64,000 nt of DNA from Torreya grandis (Eukaryota; Streptophyta; Pinopsida; Cupressales; Taxaceae), in contig JARHVA010005487.1 in assembly GCA_037957365.1 (NCBI GenBank), positions 884,501 to 948,500 on the forward strand, in the 5' to 3' direction. A program made the position numbers and the translations under genes. Shown one piece after another: positions 11,406-23,798 of this stretch. The notes below the pieces were generated by a model. The model did no database searches. It saw only the letters and a program-made list of their open reading frames with translations, and was not told the origin of the DNA. Position 1 is the first letter of the stretch; every line of letters starts with the position of its first letter.

Positions 11406-14170
11406 GTTATCGATAATGAATCCAAATACTCAGAGTCATATTCGTAGCCATTCACTCATGCTACACAATCATGCATGATTCCTTTATTTAATATAGGAAA
11501 CCATGATAGAGACTCTCATCTAAGACTCATCAGTTAGTATCATTTCTTTCCATCATTGATTATACATATTATCTCCTACTTGATTGTACATAGTTCAAAT
11601 ATTTTAAAAAAGACAAAAACAATATAACACTTCAACATACAAAAATATTCAAAAATTGCAAAAAAACACCAAAAACATTTTTTTATTATATGCATCATCC
11701 ATGTTTACATTACTACGATCATGCTAGAACTTACATTTATCATTTTATGCTATTGTATGTCGATTTATCTACACTACCATGCTTCACTTGATCTCTTTTG
11801 AGTGCATGTAATGACATCCAGCTCTTTGATTGCTTCACTCTACCCATCAAGGGGGCCTTTCTACTTCTACATTCAAGAAACACATTGATATACATACCCA
11901 CTGGGTGCATCTTCTACATGACTACACCATTCAGGTTATGTCATTCCTACACTACACACTCTAAATTATCATACTAATGCACATTACTTACTAGATTACA
12001 CAGATTACTACATCGACATTTCACTAATACCTATCACTTGTGTATTTCTTAGCATATACCTAGTCTTATACTACACATGTTTTGCATACTATCACATTTT
12101 TTTATTAGTTGGATGTGTTTGTATCTTTCAGTTCTTACTTTTGCTTTCATTCCTTGCTTAGCATAGCTTGCGTGATTACACTTTCCAGTTTCTACTTGTC
12201 TTTTGTTTGTGCCTTAGAACATCTGCCAATGTCCTTTACTTCTATTCATGTGTGTGCCTTAGGACATCTACCAATGTCCTTTGTTTGTACTTGTTCATGT
12301 GCTTGTGGCCCTTGTGTCAACTTTGCTTCTTCCACTTGTATATGTATGTAGTATTTGAACATGCCTTCCATGTTTATCTCAGTTTGAGTGACATGTGCCT
12401 ATGTCCCTTGTTTGCATGGCCCCTTGGCCACCCTTGTATGCTTCTGGCTTCTTGCTTTGCATGCTTGTTGCTTGATTACTTTTTGATTGTTGTAATGTCA
12501 TGATCCATATCATGTATTTTCCTTTTCTCTTACATTCCATGATCGACATCATGCTCTATCCCTCCATGCTTACTAACAAACTAAAAACTAATATCCAACA
12601 TTATCAGTCTAATTCAATATCATGCACATGATTTTACATTTTTATATCTATCTAGACATACTCATATTGATATAACAATCTATCAATTCAAATATTGTTA
12701 TATCTTGAAATATCTTGTCAAATATTCAATGTTATATCTTGCATCTATTCAGCTTAGCACACTTGCAGGACTCCTTTTCTTCTGAGGGCAGTCATGACAA
12801 GTTCATCATTCCTACCCTCAAAAGAGGGGCCATCAAACAAGGATTCTTCATAGAAATCAAAACTCCTAACAGTCAAAAAAATAATATTTAGATCACCCAA
12901 TTTAGAATCCAGACATTAGACCAAGCAGAATAGACCAAGCAAATAATAAAGAATCAAGAATAGTCATCAGATTTGGCTTTGGACAACAATGCCAAAGTAG
13001 GACTATATCACCAAACATAGGGGTGTCTACATTTTAGTGCTCTTGTCTAGATAGGAAAACACTCAGGGTTTCTAGAAACAAGTAAAAATTTCAGTTCATG
13101 GATAGTTTTTGCACTTCTAGATCAATCATATTCAGTAGTTTTAGCATAGTTTTCTCAAATACAGTGGGTTATCATGTGTGACATGATGGTTCTCACTTTC
13201 AATTTAGCTTAGGTAATTGACATAACTTCTAAATCAAAATCCATGTTCCAAACATTAGTGAGTGGGGGTATTGTGTGACGCATTGATCTTCTTTTCTTTC
13301 TGAGTTCAGTTTATCAAGCATTCTCAACAGTTGTGTGCCTTACTCCATCTACAGGTGGTTGGCATCACATTACGAGTCAAAATTTCATACAAGTTTAGCT
13401 TTCTGAATACCTAAGTTCCCAAGTTGGCTTTCACATAAGCATTTTGCATCAGTTTCAGAGAGGCTTTCATACAAGCCTATCCTCCATCTTTTGAAATGGC
13501 CAAGAATGGCCTAGTTTCTAGCATCTATTCAGGCTATCCATGCCACATTGTTAGATTTATAGAACATCCATAGGCTCCATGAACCATCTCATATGACATC
13601 TATTCTATATCGGTATCACTTCATAGCTTCACTTCATGGGGCAATGATGGAGCCAAAGGTCTAACTAACCTTTATATTTTTGAGCCACCTATTCAAAGGG
13701 ATTGGACACATAGTCTAAACATCGATTAGCACATGCATGATTTATTAGATTCACATAGTTGATGATGACGAAGCCAAAGGGATAGCCTTTGCATTCTTGA
13801 GTCACATTCTAAATAATTAAGCACTCAACTCTATTCATGATATTATTTTTGACTCAACACACACTTAACATCATCTAGCACATTCTAGCATCACAATAGG
13901 TTTAATATTGGTTCGCATATTTGGTGAGGTGTATTTGTTCCTTTATCTTACTCTTACTAAGCTCATGTACATTCTTATTTTAGATATAGTGTATCTAGTA
14001 AGAATTGGTCTACTTTATGTTTTCATTTGCAAATTCACACTTTATAGCATGCTCTCTCTATGCACATCCAGCATCACATAGCTTTATAAGCTTCACCCTT
14101 ATAGGTAAGTTTAGGTATGCTTTTTATTTTCCTTTATCTTAGTATTTCAATTTGTTGCATCACTATAATA
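11406..14170 (+). other. Non-coding 3' interior of gypsy-2
   Basis: No frame shows pol motifs. The segment 12168-12503 contains a 42-bp-spaced duplication ('GTGCCTTAGRACATCTRCCAATGTCC' type, at 12208 and 12250) and 'TTTGAACATGCC' words resembling those in gypsy-1. The rest shows no structure I can name. Confidence 0.5.
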
Positions 14171-14183
14171 AAGGAGGGGCAAA
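14171..14183 (+). other. Polypurine tract of gypsy-2
   Basis: AAGGAGGGGCAAA lies immediately before TGTAGTCATG, the start of the 3' LTR. Confidence 0.7.
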
Positions 14184-15390
14184 TGTAGTCATGTAAAATG
14201 TGAAATTGTACAACTTCAGTATGGCTGAGACACCTAATCCATAGGTCCTCCCTTTGGCTCACACAACCTTTTTAGGCTACTTCTTTCACAAATTCCCAAT
14301 CATCCATAACTTCTTAGACTTAGCTTTTTGAGACCCAAACAACCCTCTCAATCCCAGATTCATCCCCCCATGTCTCATCCCCTTAAGACAATAGCACCCA
14401 AATAGGATAGGAGCACTGGAACATAGGGTGTCCTATTTTTGGTGCTATTGTCCAAGTTCATTTTAGCCTCCAATGGTCAGATTATTTTGGTTCTTTATCT
14501 TTTTCCCTATCGACCTCATGCAAATTCATTTAACCTTAGATCATCTATTTCCCTATAAAAGGCCATTCTAAGTCCATTTAGAAGGGTTGTCACTCATTTA
14601 CAAGAGAGACACAAGAATACAATCAAGTACATTCAATCACTCCTTCCCATTCTTTGTATACATACTTTCAATATTATTCAAAGCCTTCTCAAATCATTGC
14701 ACTAGTCCATAGCCAGCTAAAGCACATCCAATTTTGTATTCTAGTTACATTGATCATACACAAATTACACTAAGCACTTCAATGGGAGAACTAAATAAGC
14801 TTGATCTCTCTTCAGAGTATTGGTATGTAAGTATCATGCCCACACATGGGGTGTGAAGTGCGTCTAACATATCCTTTACACATTAACCCCTTCTCTTTCT
14901 TTCCCAAGTTTGCATTCAAGTTCAAGCAGCAAAAGCTCCTAAGGGTTTTGAAGATTAAAATAGGCACACAATGAGCTATGCAAGGTCCTAGACCCCAAAA
15001 TTTTAGTGACAGGGTAACATAGGCATTCTGAATAAAACCCAAAAAGATTTTAGCCTTAAGACAATAGCATTAGAATAAGACTATAGTGGCAGACAACATG
15101 GTGTCTGATTTTTAGTGCTCCTGTCTAACCCAGAAACAAAATCTAGGGATCTATTTTTTACTATTTTTTAGTCTTACTCCTCAAGTATCAGACCTTGTCT
15201 CAGTCCAAATCAGTTAGAATAAGTTAAGTTATAATCTCTCTCATTTCTTACTATATTTAGAAAAGGCAAAAGTATAATTTGTTTACAAAAATAAGTAGAT
15301 TAATTCTTGCACATTTATTTACTGATTTACATCACTCAACCCCTTTATTATTTAGGAATATAAATCCAATATTTTGAAAACAATAAAACA
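14184..15390 (+). mobile_element. 3' LTR of gypsy-2
   Basis: It starts TGTAGTCATG and ends CAATAAAACA, followed by the CATCC duplication. It contains TATAAAAGG at 14554 and the 'GGAGAACT...GGTATGTAAG' block matching the 5' copy, with numerous substitutions and small indels. Confidence 0.88.
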
Positions 15391-15395
15391 CATCC
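15391..15395. repeat. Target-site duplication CATCC (right)
   Basis: Partner of 7958-7962; copia LTR sequence resumes directly after it ('TTATTCCATGGTAACACATCCC', also in the right LTR at 21187). Confidence 0.85.
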
Positions 15396-16828
15396 TTATT
15401 CCATGGTAACACATCCCTAATCACCTTCTCATTTATGCCTAGGTTTCTCACTATTTGTACCATTAGGCCTGTTAGTGATAGGTTGTCTTGGATTACTGTT
15501 TTAATACACATAAAGACTAGAACCTACTCAAAAACCACCATGGAAATCAAATACAAGTCTCAACCTTCAACCTTCATCCATTTAGCAATTTTTATTTGGT
15601 CAACTCTGACTGCTATAATAAATCTTTAAAAAACAAGGCCTTTCTTATAGGGTCCACTCACTCACCTGACAAATTAATCACATCTGGAGGTGACTAGGAG
15701 AGTTGAATATAACCTCTAATCTCTTAACTAGCCATGCCAATCCATTTTGAGCACTTTAGAACAAGATCTTTCATATTAAGTCACTATTAGGTTTCTTTGA
15801 GGGTTTAAACCATCTTCCAGACTTAATGATCATTCATAAAGCTTAGCTCCTCGTCCTAAAAACCAATTCCTAAAACTTTGATCTAGGACCCTTACACATC
15901 TAACATTAATAAATTAGGTTCCCATGTAAAGGTTACACATGCCAATGAACACTTGAAAGTCCTTCTCAGGTTGAGAACCCTTCATTTTGTGCACTCAAGA
16001 GACCTCAAAACACTTTTTCATACCTTTTCTTATAAACCATGACTTCAAACTTTGTGAACATTCTTGAAATAACATATCATACCTCTGACAACACCCACTT
16101 GTCCATACTAGCCTTGAAAATAGAACCTCATACCCCATTAGGCCATGCTCTCTCTCTTTGCTCTCTAGGCCTTGACCTGCAAGTCATATTAGGCCTTGAA
16201 AATGAACTTCTAACCACTATCCAAGAATTAAAAACCTCATATACAAACTCAAGTAACCTATATCAAGCTCAAACACTACTTTTCATCCTTCATAGGCCTT
16301 GACAACACCTCATAACACCTCATTAGGTTAGGCAGGGTCTAGAACTAGTCTAGTTGTAGACTTGGACTTAAGGTCTTACCTATGTAGGTTCACCTTGAAA
16401 CTCTATTAAGCATTCCAATGTCTCATATGCATACTCAAGCAAACTTATACAGCCTCTTATGCCTCTCTACATCCATCTCATCAGGCCACCATACTCAAAC
16501 TTTCTTACTAGGACTTTTTATGTTATGACTAGTGCCATGACAAAGCTTTTCAAGACATCTTGTACTCAAGAACTAGTACTTAAACATGTTTTAATTGACC
16601 TAAACCTTGACATCAACCTCAAAATAATAATTATCATAACTTTAAATTCTCTCTCAATAGATAAATTTTAATTTGCCTTCAAATTCTCCCTCGTCACATC
16701 AGGCACATAAGTTCATACCTCACATACCACTCACCATGCATCTTCACAAAATTCACCTTGACATCAATGGCATCAACCTTGACATCAAATGACATAAACA
16801 TTGACATCAATGACAATAATTATCAACA
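15396..16828 (-). mobile_element. Copia 3' LTR, right segment
   Basis: It continues the left segment after the nested insertion and matches 21187-22598 of the right LTR, for example 'GGTTAGGCAGGGTCTAGAAC' at 16325 and 22105. It ends TATCAACA next to the polypurine tract. Confidence 0.87.
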
Positions 16829-16840
16829 AACTCCCCCTTT
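16829..16840 (-). other. Polypurine tract of the copia element
   Basis: The plus strand reads AACTCCCCCTTT; on the minus strand AAAGGGGGAGTT directly precedes the LTR start TGTTGATA. Confidence 0.75.
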
Positions 16841-17339
16841 GTCATTGATGGCAAAATATTATTCAATCTGAACACTCTTATCTCCCTTCTTAAACTTTCT
16901 CCCCCTTTGACATTAATGACAAAGGTCTTCCACAATTGTCATTTGGAATCACACCTTCTTTGCAAAAAAAAATCAAAACACAGAATATGAAGCATTAAGG
17001 CAACATGCTCCCCCTTACTCCATGCATACCTCCTTCAAATGAACTCAAATTACAAGACCACTTCTCAACATAGATCAAGATCAGTCAACAACCTGAATAA
17101 CTTCCCCTCAAACCAATCATCTACCATGCTTCTACTAACTGAATAGTGTCTCCATGAAGCCTAATGGAGTCACCTCTTTCTATAGAGAACTAAAAAAAAC
17201 AATTTTTAGGAGATTCCTAGATCTCCATACTCTCATAAGATTGAATATCTTTCGGTATCTTTTTAGGCTTGATTGACACTATAGGCTTGACCTCTTCATC
17301 AACCGTTTGATCATCAATATGAGCTAACAGTAGACATTC
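16841..17339 (-). other. Copia interior between gag remnant and polypurine tract, no gene seen
   Basis: About 500 bp with no ORF of note and several 'CTCCCCCTT' runs (16841, 16897, 17009), which on the minus strand are further purine-rich tracts. Pol, expected here, is absent. Confidence 0.55.
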
Positions 17340-19195
17340 CTAACTTAGTTTCTCATCTGAAGTATGCTCAACCATAGCAAACATTCCATTTGAGCTTGTA
17401 GACTGATCATGACTAACCTTTATTGTCTTTAATTTCCACACATTTATTTGTCTTCTCTCTTGTACTCTAGGGCCTTCAAACCTCTTATTTTGACTTGATG
17501 ACCTTCTAACTCTATTAGGGTAGAATATTGAAATGTGTCCCACATTATGACACCTATAGAAAATAACCTTATACATACCTCTTGACTGATGTGAACTGTG
17601 ACTCCTTCCATAGTCCCATGAGTACTCATTCTTGGAGGGTCTTCTACACTTTCTTACTCTATGACCAAACCAACTGCATACAAAACAATAACCATTGAAT
17701 GAACTAGCATACCTCATATAATTAGGTTGTTTGATAGGTCTTTTCATGTTGACCTTTTTGTCTTCAACAACCTTCTCCTTGACTTGAGCTGCCTCTTTTT
17801 GTTCTTATTCGAAACCAAGACCTGTCTTACCACTTGCAGACTTTTGACTACTCAAAATGTCATCTAGAAACTTAGTGCTCTTTTCAAACTTCACAAAGGT
17901 CTTCACATTGCTAGATGCTTGATCTAACTCAGCTTTCAAGGATTCCACTTCAGTTTCATACCTGATGCATTATTCCTCTTTAGCCTTTAGGTTTGTATTG
18001 ACTATCTCCATATGTGATTCAAACTGATTGATGATCTCATCATACTCCTTGGAAGTGTTACTTAGTCTCTCCTCAAATAAGCTAATTTGTTCCTCATAAT
18101 CCTTAACTAATGACCTTAGTTTGTGATTCTTTCTTCTTTGTAACTTCAACTCCTTTAGATCACTCACCAATTTTTCCTCAAGGTTTACTTCAACTTCTTC
18201 TCCATTTGATTTTATATCAATCATAAGGCCTTTCCCATTTAAGAAACCCTCATTGTCTGATTCTATGGCCATGAATAAGGTTTCATTATTCACATGTTCA
18301 GATTCACTACTACCATCATCACTATCATATGCGCTTATGTCACTTACATCATATGAGTTATCTTCTTTGGTATAGAAACTCTTCTTATTTTTGAATGACC
18401 CTTTCCTACCTTCATTCTTCCTGAAATCTCTCTTATTCTTGTCAAGCTTATAAACCTTCCTATCATCTTCATGATGTTCATCATGTTTTTCATCATGCCT
18501 AGTATTTTCTTTGTTAGGACACTTGGAAGCAAAGTGACCAATCTTACCATAATTAAAACATTTGAAAGGTAACTTACCCTTGTACTTATCAGATCCAAAC
18601 CTCAATTTCCTTGAAAATGTGGTTACCACTTGATCATCATCAACATATAAACCTTCCTCATCCTTGACTTTCTTGGCTTTTGACTTCTTCTCAATTTTGA
18701 AAGTTACTTCTTTCTTGGGAGGTCTTCCTTCATTTTTTCTCATCTCATAGGTAGTCAAGATGCCATGAAGCCCATCCATTTCTAGTTTATCGAAATCTTG
18801 CATCTCTTCTACTACAGATACCTTAAAATCAAACTTAGGAGTTAGTGATCTCAATACCTTTTGAACAAATTTAGATTCTTTAACTTCTCCTAATCTTCTA
18901 ATGACATTGACAACTTCATCAACCTTCAACAGGTAGGATGCAATAGTTTCATCTTCAAACTTCAAAACTATCTCTGGTGGGTTTGCAACTTGGCCATCTT
19001 CACCTTGAATTCTCCTTCATAGATGGTCTTCAATTTTTCATATATCCTTTTGGATGATATGTAGTGAATCACCTTCACAAGCTCTGCCTCTGATAGGCCA
19101 CAAAGAATGACATTCATTTCCTTGAAGTTATTTTCACTAGCCTTCTTACCTATTGCATTAGTTGGTAGAATAGGAGGAACATTATAGCCATCCAC
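17340..19195 (-). pseudogene. Decayed Ty1/copia gag (UBN2-type) with zinc knuckles and coiled coil
   Basis: On the minus strand three frames in series read as one broken gag. 19195-18968 contains L-C-G-L-S-E-A-E and ends K-M-A-K-L-Q-T, typical of UBN2/copia gag. 18965-17970 (331 aa) follows after a frameshift with the rest of that domain, then a knuckle near 18530-18570 (C-F-N-Y-G-K-I-G-H-F-A-S-K-C, where the second Cys is Tyr), acidic low-complexity sequence and a C-terminal coiled coil. 17747-17340 contains C-F-V-C-S-W-F-G-H-R-V-R-K-C and a second, damaged knuckle. An in-frame stop separates the last two parts. Gag forms the particle and binds RNA; this copy cannot make an intact protein. 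Confidence 0.82.
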
Positions 19196-19380
19196 AACTG
19201 ACTACCAAATATCATGACCTTGAGACATAAAATATATCTTCATCTTGATGTTCCAAAATATATAGTTAGATCCATTGAATAATAGAGCCTTACTGATAGA
19301 GAAACCACCTTGAGCTTGTTGACTAGCCATCCTTGCTTCTAGGATCTACTTTAGGCTTTTAGACCAACTTCAAAGGACCA

Positions 19381-19393
19381 GGCTCTGATACCA
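19381..19393 (-). other. Primer-binding site of the copia element (tRNA-iMet type)
   Basis: The plus strand reads GGCTCTGATACCA; its complement TGGTATCAGAGCC is the standard copia primer site complementary to initiator tRNA-Met. Two bases separate it from the LTR end at 19396. Confidence 0.88.
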
Positions 19394-19395
19394 AA

Positions 19396-22300
19396 TGTTG
19401 GAATCAAAATGACTGAGAGGGGGTGAATCAGTCTTCAAAAAATTTCTTAACAATCTCAATTAAGCAATCTTGGAACATTCAAACAAGTATATATGTGATG
19501 TGTTCTTGGGTTTCATGCTTATATGAATAGGTGTTTATGTTTGCAATATATATATATATATATATAGATATATATATTGCAAACATAAACACCTATTCAT
19601 ATAAGCATAATATATATATATATATATATTCATATAAACGTGAAACACAAGAACACATCACATAGGTAGGAAACCCTCAAGGGGAAGAAAACCCACTAAT
19701 ATATACAAATGGACTACAATCCTATAAGACAAACAACAAATTTAATGAAGCACCCACTTCACATGGAGCACCAACCCCAAATAGCTAAGCACTAACTCAT
19801 ATAGGCTTTATCAAACACCCAATTGCAAGGAGGCACCAACCCCCTAGATGACTCAACACCAACTCAGCCACCTAAAACCCTTGATCACATTAAGATCACT
19901 TTATTTCTCATAGAATATATGATGATATCCCTCTTTAGCTCTTCTCTCTCTTCTATCCCTCTCAAACTACCTTCTAGGCTTCTTCACTCAACTAGTCCTC
20001 TTCTTGACTTAATTAGGTAATTGACCTTGATTTTCATGCATAAAACCTTTGTCAAATATTCATAATATATCCTCTACACTCCTTTGATGATCTACAAGAC
20101 CTTCTTCTTCTCTGCAATATGTTATTTTATTCGCTTGCACTCTACACACACAAATAGGCCTAAAATTGCCTTGTATTTATACAAGTCTCTTGTTCATATC
20201 CTTTTTGGTCAACCAACCCTTACCTTATTAGTTCAACCATGGAATAAATCTTAAGACATATCATAAACATGAATCAAACATGTTTTGAGTCCATTTAGGT
20301 CTGACCTACCTCAATTAGGCCTTATCTCATCTTTAGGTCTCATGGAGACCTAATTCCATTAGGTCTACTTAAGACACATTACACTTTATCTTCCTTGAAA
20401 CACATTAAATAACCATAGTATCATCACCATGTGCTATAGAATTTACAACTCAGGGCAAAATAACTCAAACCCTTCTCTGCAAATAGCTCACTTAGAACTA
20501 ACAACTAGCCTCAAAATGTAGTCATGGAAACTTGAACTTCTAACACTTGAAGGAACATAATCAAGGAATTAAAATGCATGGATATGATCTTGTAACATAT
20601 TTAGAACAACCTCCAACAAAAATATCTTAATCTCTAATGTCAATTATTGGTCTTGCATACCAATTTGTTGACCTTCTCTCTCACAGACTTTACACTGCCA
20701 AACAAGCCATTTTGGCTTCAACATTTTCACTACTTTCGCTGAGTACTAAACCTTCTATAAAGAATATATAGGACATAAAACTACAAAATAGAAACACCAT
20801 GTACATTAGATTCTTCAAATCTGAGCATAAAGCCTCAAACTCATCACTGTAACTTGCTTACCTAGAATTGTCAGTTTGCCTTAAAGCACAATCGTGGTGA
20901 AAATGACGTTCAACACCTGTATGACCACTTTCAGAGACTTCCAATGCATTTGGATGATATTATAAGATCATTAGAAAAATATAAGATACAAATATAATAT
21001 GGTCAAATAGAATTATTGGTCTTGAAAACCAATCTCATAACTTTACACCTTCACTATCTCATTTGCACTAGACAGGGTAACTTATGAGCGACATTTTCAT
21101 CATATTCACCAACCTCCAAAACTTATATCCAACATGATCATGTATTAAAAGTATTGAATAATGTCTCCATGCACTTGGATTCATCCCTATTCCATGATAA
21201 CACATCCCTAATCACCTTTTCACTTATGTTTGGGTTTCTCACTATTTGCACCATTAGGCATGTTAGTGATAGGTTGTCTTAGATGGCTGATTTAGTACAC
21301 TTGAGGGCTAGAAACTACTCAAAAACTATTATGGACATCAAATACAAGTCTCAAGATTCAACCTTCACCTATTTATCAACTTTGACTGCTACAACAAATC
21401 TTCAAGAAATAAGGCTTTTCATGTAGGGTCCACTCACTCACCTGACAAAACAATCACACCTAGAGGTGCCTAGGAGAGTTGGATATAACTTATAATCACT
21501 TAAATAACCATACTAATCCATTTTAATCACTTTAGAACAATATATTTCATATCGGGTCACTATTAGGGTTCTTTGAGGGTTTAAACCATCTTCTAGTCTT
21601 AACGATCATTCATAAAGCTTAGCCCCTCATCCTAGAAATTAATGCTTGGAACTTTGAGATAGGAACCTTACTCATCTACCATGAATAGTTTAGGATCCCA
21701 TGCAGAGGTTACACATGCCAATGAACACTTGAAAGTCCTTCTCGGGTTGAGAACCCTTCATTCTATGCACTCGAGAGACCTCAAAACAATTTTTCATGCC
21801 TTTTCTTGCAAACCATGACTTCAAACTTTATGAACATGCTTGAAAAAAAAATCATACCTCTGACAACACTTATTTGTCTATATTAGCCTTAGAAATAGAA
21901 CCTCATACTCCATTAGGCCATGCTCTCTCTCTTTGCTTTATAGGCCTTGACCTACAAGTCACATTAGGTCTTGAAATTGACCTTCTAAGCACTGTCCAAG
22001 CTCTCAACACCTCATATACAAACTCAAAAAACCTCTCTCATGCTCAAAAACTACTTTATATCCTTCATAGGCCTTGACAACACCTCATGACACCTCATTA
22101 GGTTAGGCAGGGTCTAGAACTAGTCTAGTTGTAGACTTGGACTTAAGGTCTTACATCTGTAGGTTCACCTTGAAACTCATATGATAGATCCAATGCCTTA
22201 TATACATGCTCAAGCAACCTTATACAACCTTTTATGCCTCTATGCATCCATCTCACTAGGTTACCATGCTCAAACTTTCTTACTAGGACTTTTTATGTTA

Positions 22301-22598
22301 TGATTAGTGTCATGATAAGGCTTCTCAAGACATCTTATACTCAAGAACTAGTACTCAAACATGCTTTACTTGAATTGAACCTTGACATTAACCTCAGAAG
22401 AATCATTAGGTTGCCTTCAAATTTTATATCAACAGAGAAACATTAGGTTGCCTTCAAATTCTCTCTTGTCACATGGCTTCCTTGTCACATCAAGCACACA
22501 AGCTCATACCTCACAAACCGCTCACCATGCATCTTCACTAGATGCACCTTGACATCAAACGACATCAACCTTGACATCAATGACAACAGTTCTCAACA
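19396..22598 (-). mobile_element. Copia 5' LTR, 3203 bp
   Basis: On the plus strand it runs from TGTTGGAATC to CTCAACA, next to the primer site, so it is the 5' LTR of a leftward element. It is uninterrupted and shows the empty target site (CATCC, 21182) of the gypsy-2 insertion seen in the other LTR. A 3.2-kb LTR is long for a copia element. Small ORFs inside (for example 21874-22077) are not conserved as proteins. Confidence 0.87.
19497..19659. repeat. Long inverted repeat (hairpin) with (TA)n loop
   Basis: The arm starting GCTTATATGAATAGGTG (19517) is exactly inverted in ATTGCAAACATAAACACC...ATATAAGC (about 19571-19606), roughly 37 bp per arm around a TA-rich loop. The outer parts GATGTGTTCTTG (19497) and CAAGAACACATC (about 19648) also pair, with a second TA run inserted in the right arm. 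Confidence 0.85.
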
Positions 22599-23617
22599 AT
22601 TAAGTATCATTTATTTCCAATTCATTATAATATCTATCAATAACTATACTTTACAATTTTTAGCAATCTCAGTTGTATAAATTCAAAATACTTGTCCAGT
22701 TTTTTGTTTTAATTGGCTTGCTCATTAGGTTAGTTCACCATCCTTGTGTAAAAGTTAATCTAATACCCCTTAACCCTAGATACCACGCATATCTAAATTT
22801 TAGGGTTCAACACCTAAAGCCACTCAATTGACAAATGACCATTTTTGGGGACAATGGTCAGTGGCCTCCATACATTGCTTTTCTATGGTATTTATTAGAG
22901 CTATTACTATATTTTAGCTATGGAAGTCTAGAAATTCAATTATTTTTAACAACAATGAGCTTTCTACGTTGTTAATGATAAAGTACTTGTTATTTCTTCA
23001 ACTATTATATAGATTTAAGCATAGGCAACCTCCATTGACACCTAGGTGTTGGCAGAGCCATTGTCATGGAGGGTTCTCTTCCCCTCCTCCTCAAGGGGGA
23101 TAAAGTCTACCGTTGTGCAAAAATCCTTTGTTGGCTTGTCTTAATAGACATCCCCTGTATAGGATGTCAAAACTGTGTTGTATTATGTACTACTGCGATT
23201 TGTTTAGGGAATTATAATGTCTTTAGCTCCTTCTAAAATCATTCAAGATGGGTGGGTGGCACATGATCCTCTTTCTGTTGAACACTTTTCTTAGGGTGCT
23301 TATCATTATAAGGATGATCCACCTCCACTACCTTCTAAGGTGATTTGTCCTTAACTTTCTCACTTGTGATATGATACATTAATTTTGCTTCTTAAATTGT
23401 CATGCTTAATCGATGATTTTATTATTTTAAATTATATTTATTTACCAACATGGAGTTGGACTAGATTTTTTTTCATTACAACTATTTATACATTATATTT
23501 TTTCTTTAATTAACAAATGTATTAACGATTTTCAATAAAAAGAAGTATCACAAACTTAACATAGCCTTCAAGAAATCAAATATGTTGTAATAGGATTGCT
23601 TTGCCATAAGATAGTTA
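22599..23617. other. About 1 kb without a recognised gene
   Basis: Between the copia element and the LOX upstream region no ORF of note exists. Around 23060-23340 the base composition is less AT-rich and short frames look once-coding, but I could not assign a family. Confidence 0.4.
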
Positions 23618-23714
23618 AAAACATAATTTAAGCACATGTTTAATTTAAAATTACATGGTGATGCGATGATAGTGTAAATAAAACATAGTTTAACCACGTG
23701 TTTAATTTAAAATT
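23618..23714. repeat. Duplicated 35-bp block with E-box / G-box versions
   Basis: Copy one (23618-23652) and copy two (23680-23714) differ at about three bases. Copy one reads AAGCACATGTTTAATTT, copy two AACCACGTGTTTAATTT, so the second contains a perfect CACGTG. The period is 62 bp. Confidence 0.75.
23695..23700 (+). promoter_or_regulatory. G-box CACGTG upstream of LOX
   Basis: CACGTG lies 377 bp before the LOX ATG. In angiosperms G-boxes bind MYC2-type bHLH factors that control jasmonate genes; the role here is inference. An ACGT-rich stretch (GCACGTACGTACG, 23945-23957) and a TTGAC core (23882) lie nearer the gene. Confidence 0.4.
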
Positions 23715-23769
23715 GGACATGCCTCCATGGTGGGATTTACATGAAGGGTTGTTGATAGAAGCTCGTAAT

Positions 23770-23798
23770 TTATTTTAATTTAATTTAATTTAATTTAG
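23770..23798. repeat. (AATTT)n microsatellite
   Basis: About five consecutive TTTAA/AATTT units about 280 bp upstream of the LOX start codon. Confidence 0.8.

Larger units (their letters stand above)
7963..15390 (+). mobile_element. Complete-ended Ty3/gypsy-type element (gypsy-2) nested in the copia LTR, pol missing
   Basis: A 7428-bp insertion has two LTRs (1190 and 1207 bp), a primer site beginning TGG at 9155, a polypurine tract at 14171-14183 and CATCC duplications on both sides. The interior (9153-14183) keeps remnants of gag with a zinc knuckle and a GLGK..QGI-type segment that in plant Ty3 elements lies before the RT, but no RT, RNase H or integrase can be read. The LTRs have diverged visibly, so it is old, yet younger than the copia element it interrupts. 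Confidence 0.88.
6149..22598 (-). mobile_element. Minus-strand Ty1/copia-type gag-only retrotransposon, interrupted
   Basis: Two homologous direct repeats (about 6149-7962 plus 15396-16828, and 19396-22598) flank an interior carrying, on the minus strand, an initiator-tRNA-Met type primer site (19393 to 19381), a decayed copia gag (19195 to 17340) and a polypurine tract (16840 to 16829). Order and polarity fit a Ty1/copia element transcribed leftwards. The interior is only about 2.57 kb and holds no protease, integrase or RT, so the copy is non-autonomous or deleted. The left LTR is split by a gypsy-type insertion at 7963-15390, and its outermost part (the TGTTGG end seen in the right LTR) is missing left of 6149. 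The two LTRs carry many substitutions, indicating an old insertion. Confidence 0.85.

Noticed and set aside
12109..12503. Cysteine-rich 80- and 111-codon frames
   Set aside because: Two frames overlap in a tandemly repeated non-coding part of gypsy-2; composition reflects the repeat.
17340..19195. Host zinc-knuckle gene on the minus strand
   Set aside because: Position between a copia primer site and polypurine tract, and the UBN2-type sequence, show it is retrotransposon gag.
23060..23400. Possible LINE fragment upstream of LOX
   Set aside because: Short frames look vaguely once-coding but no motif could be matched, and no poly(A) or duplications were found.
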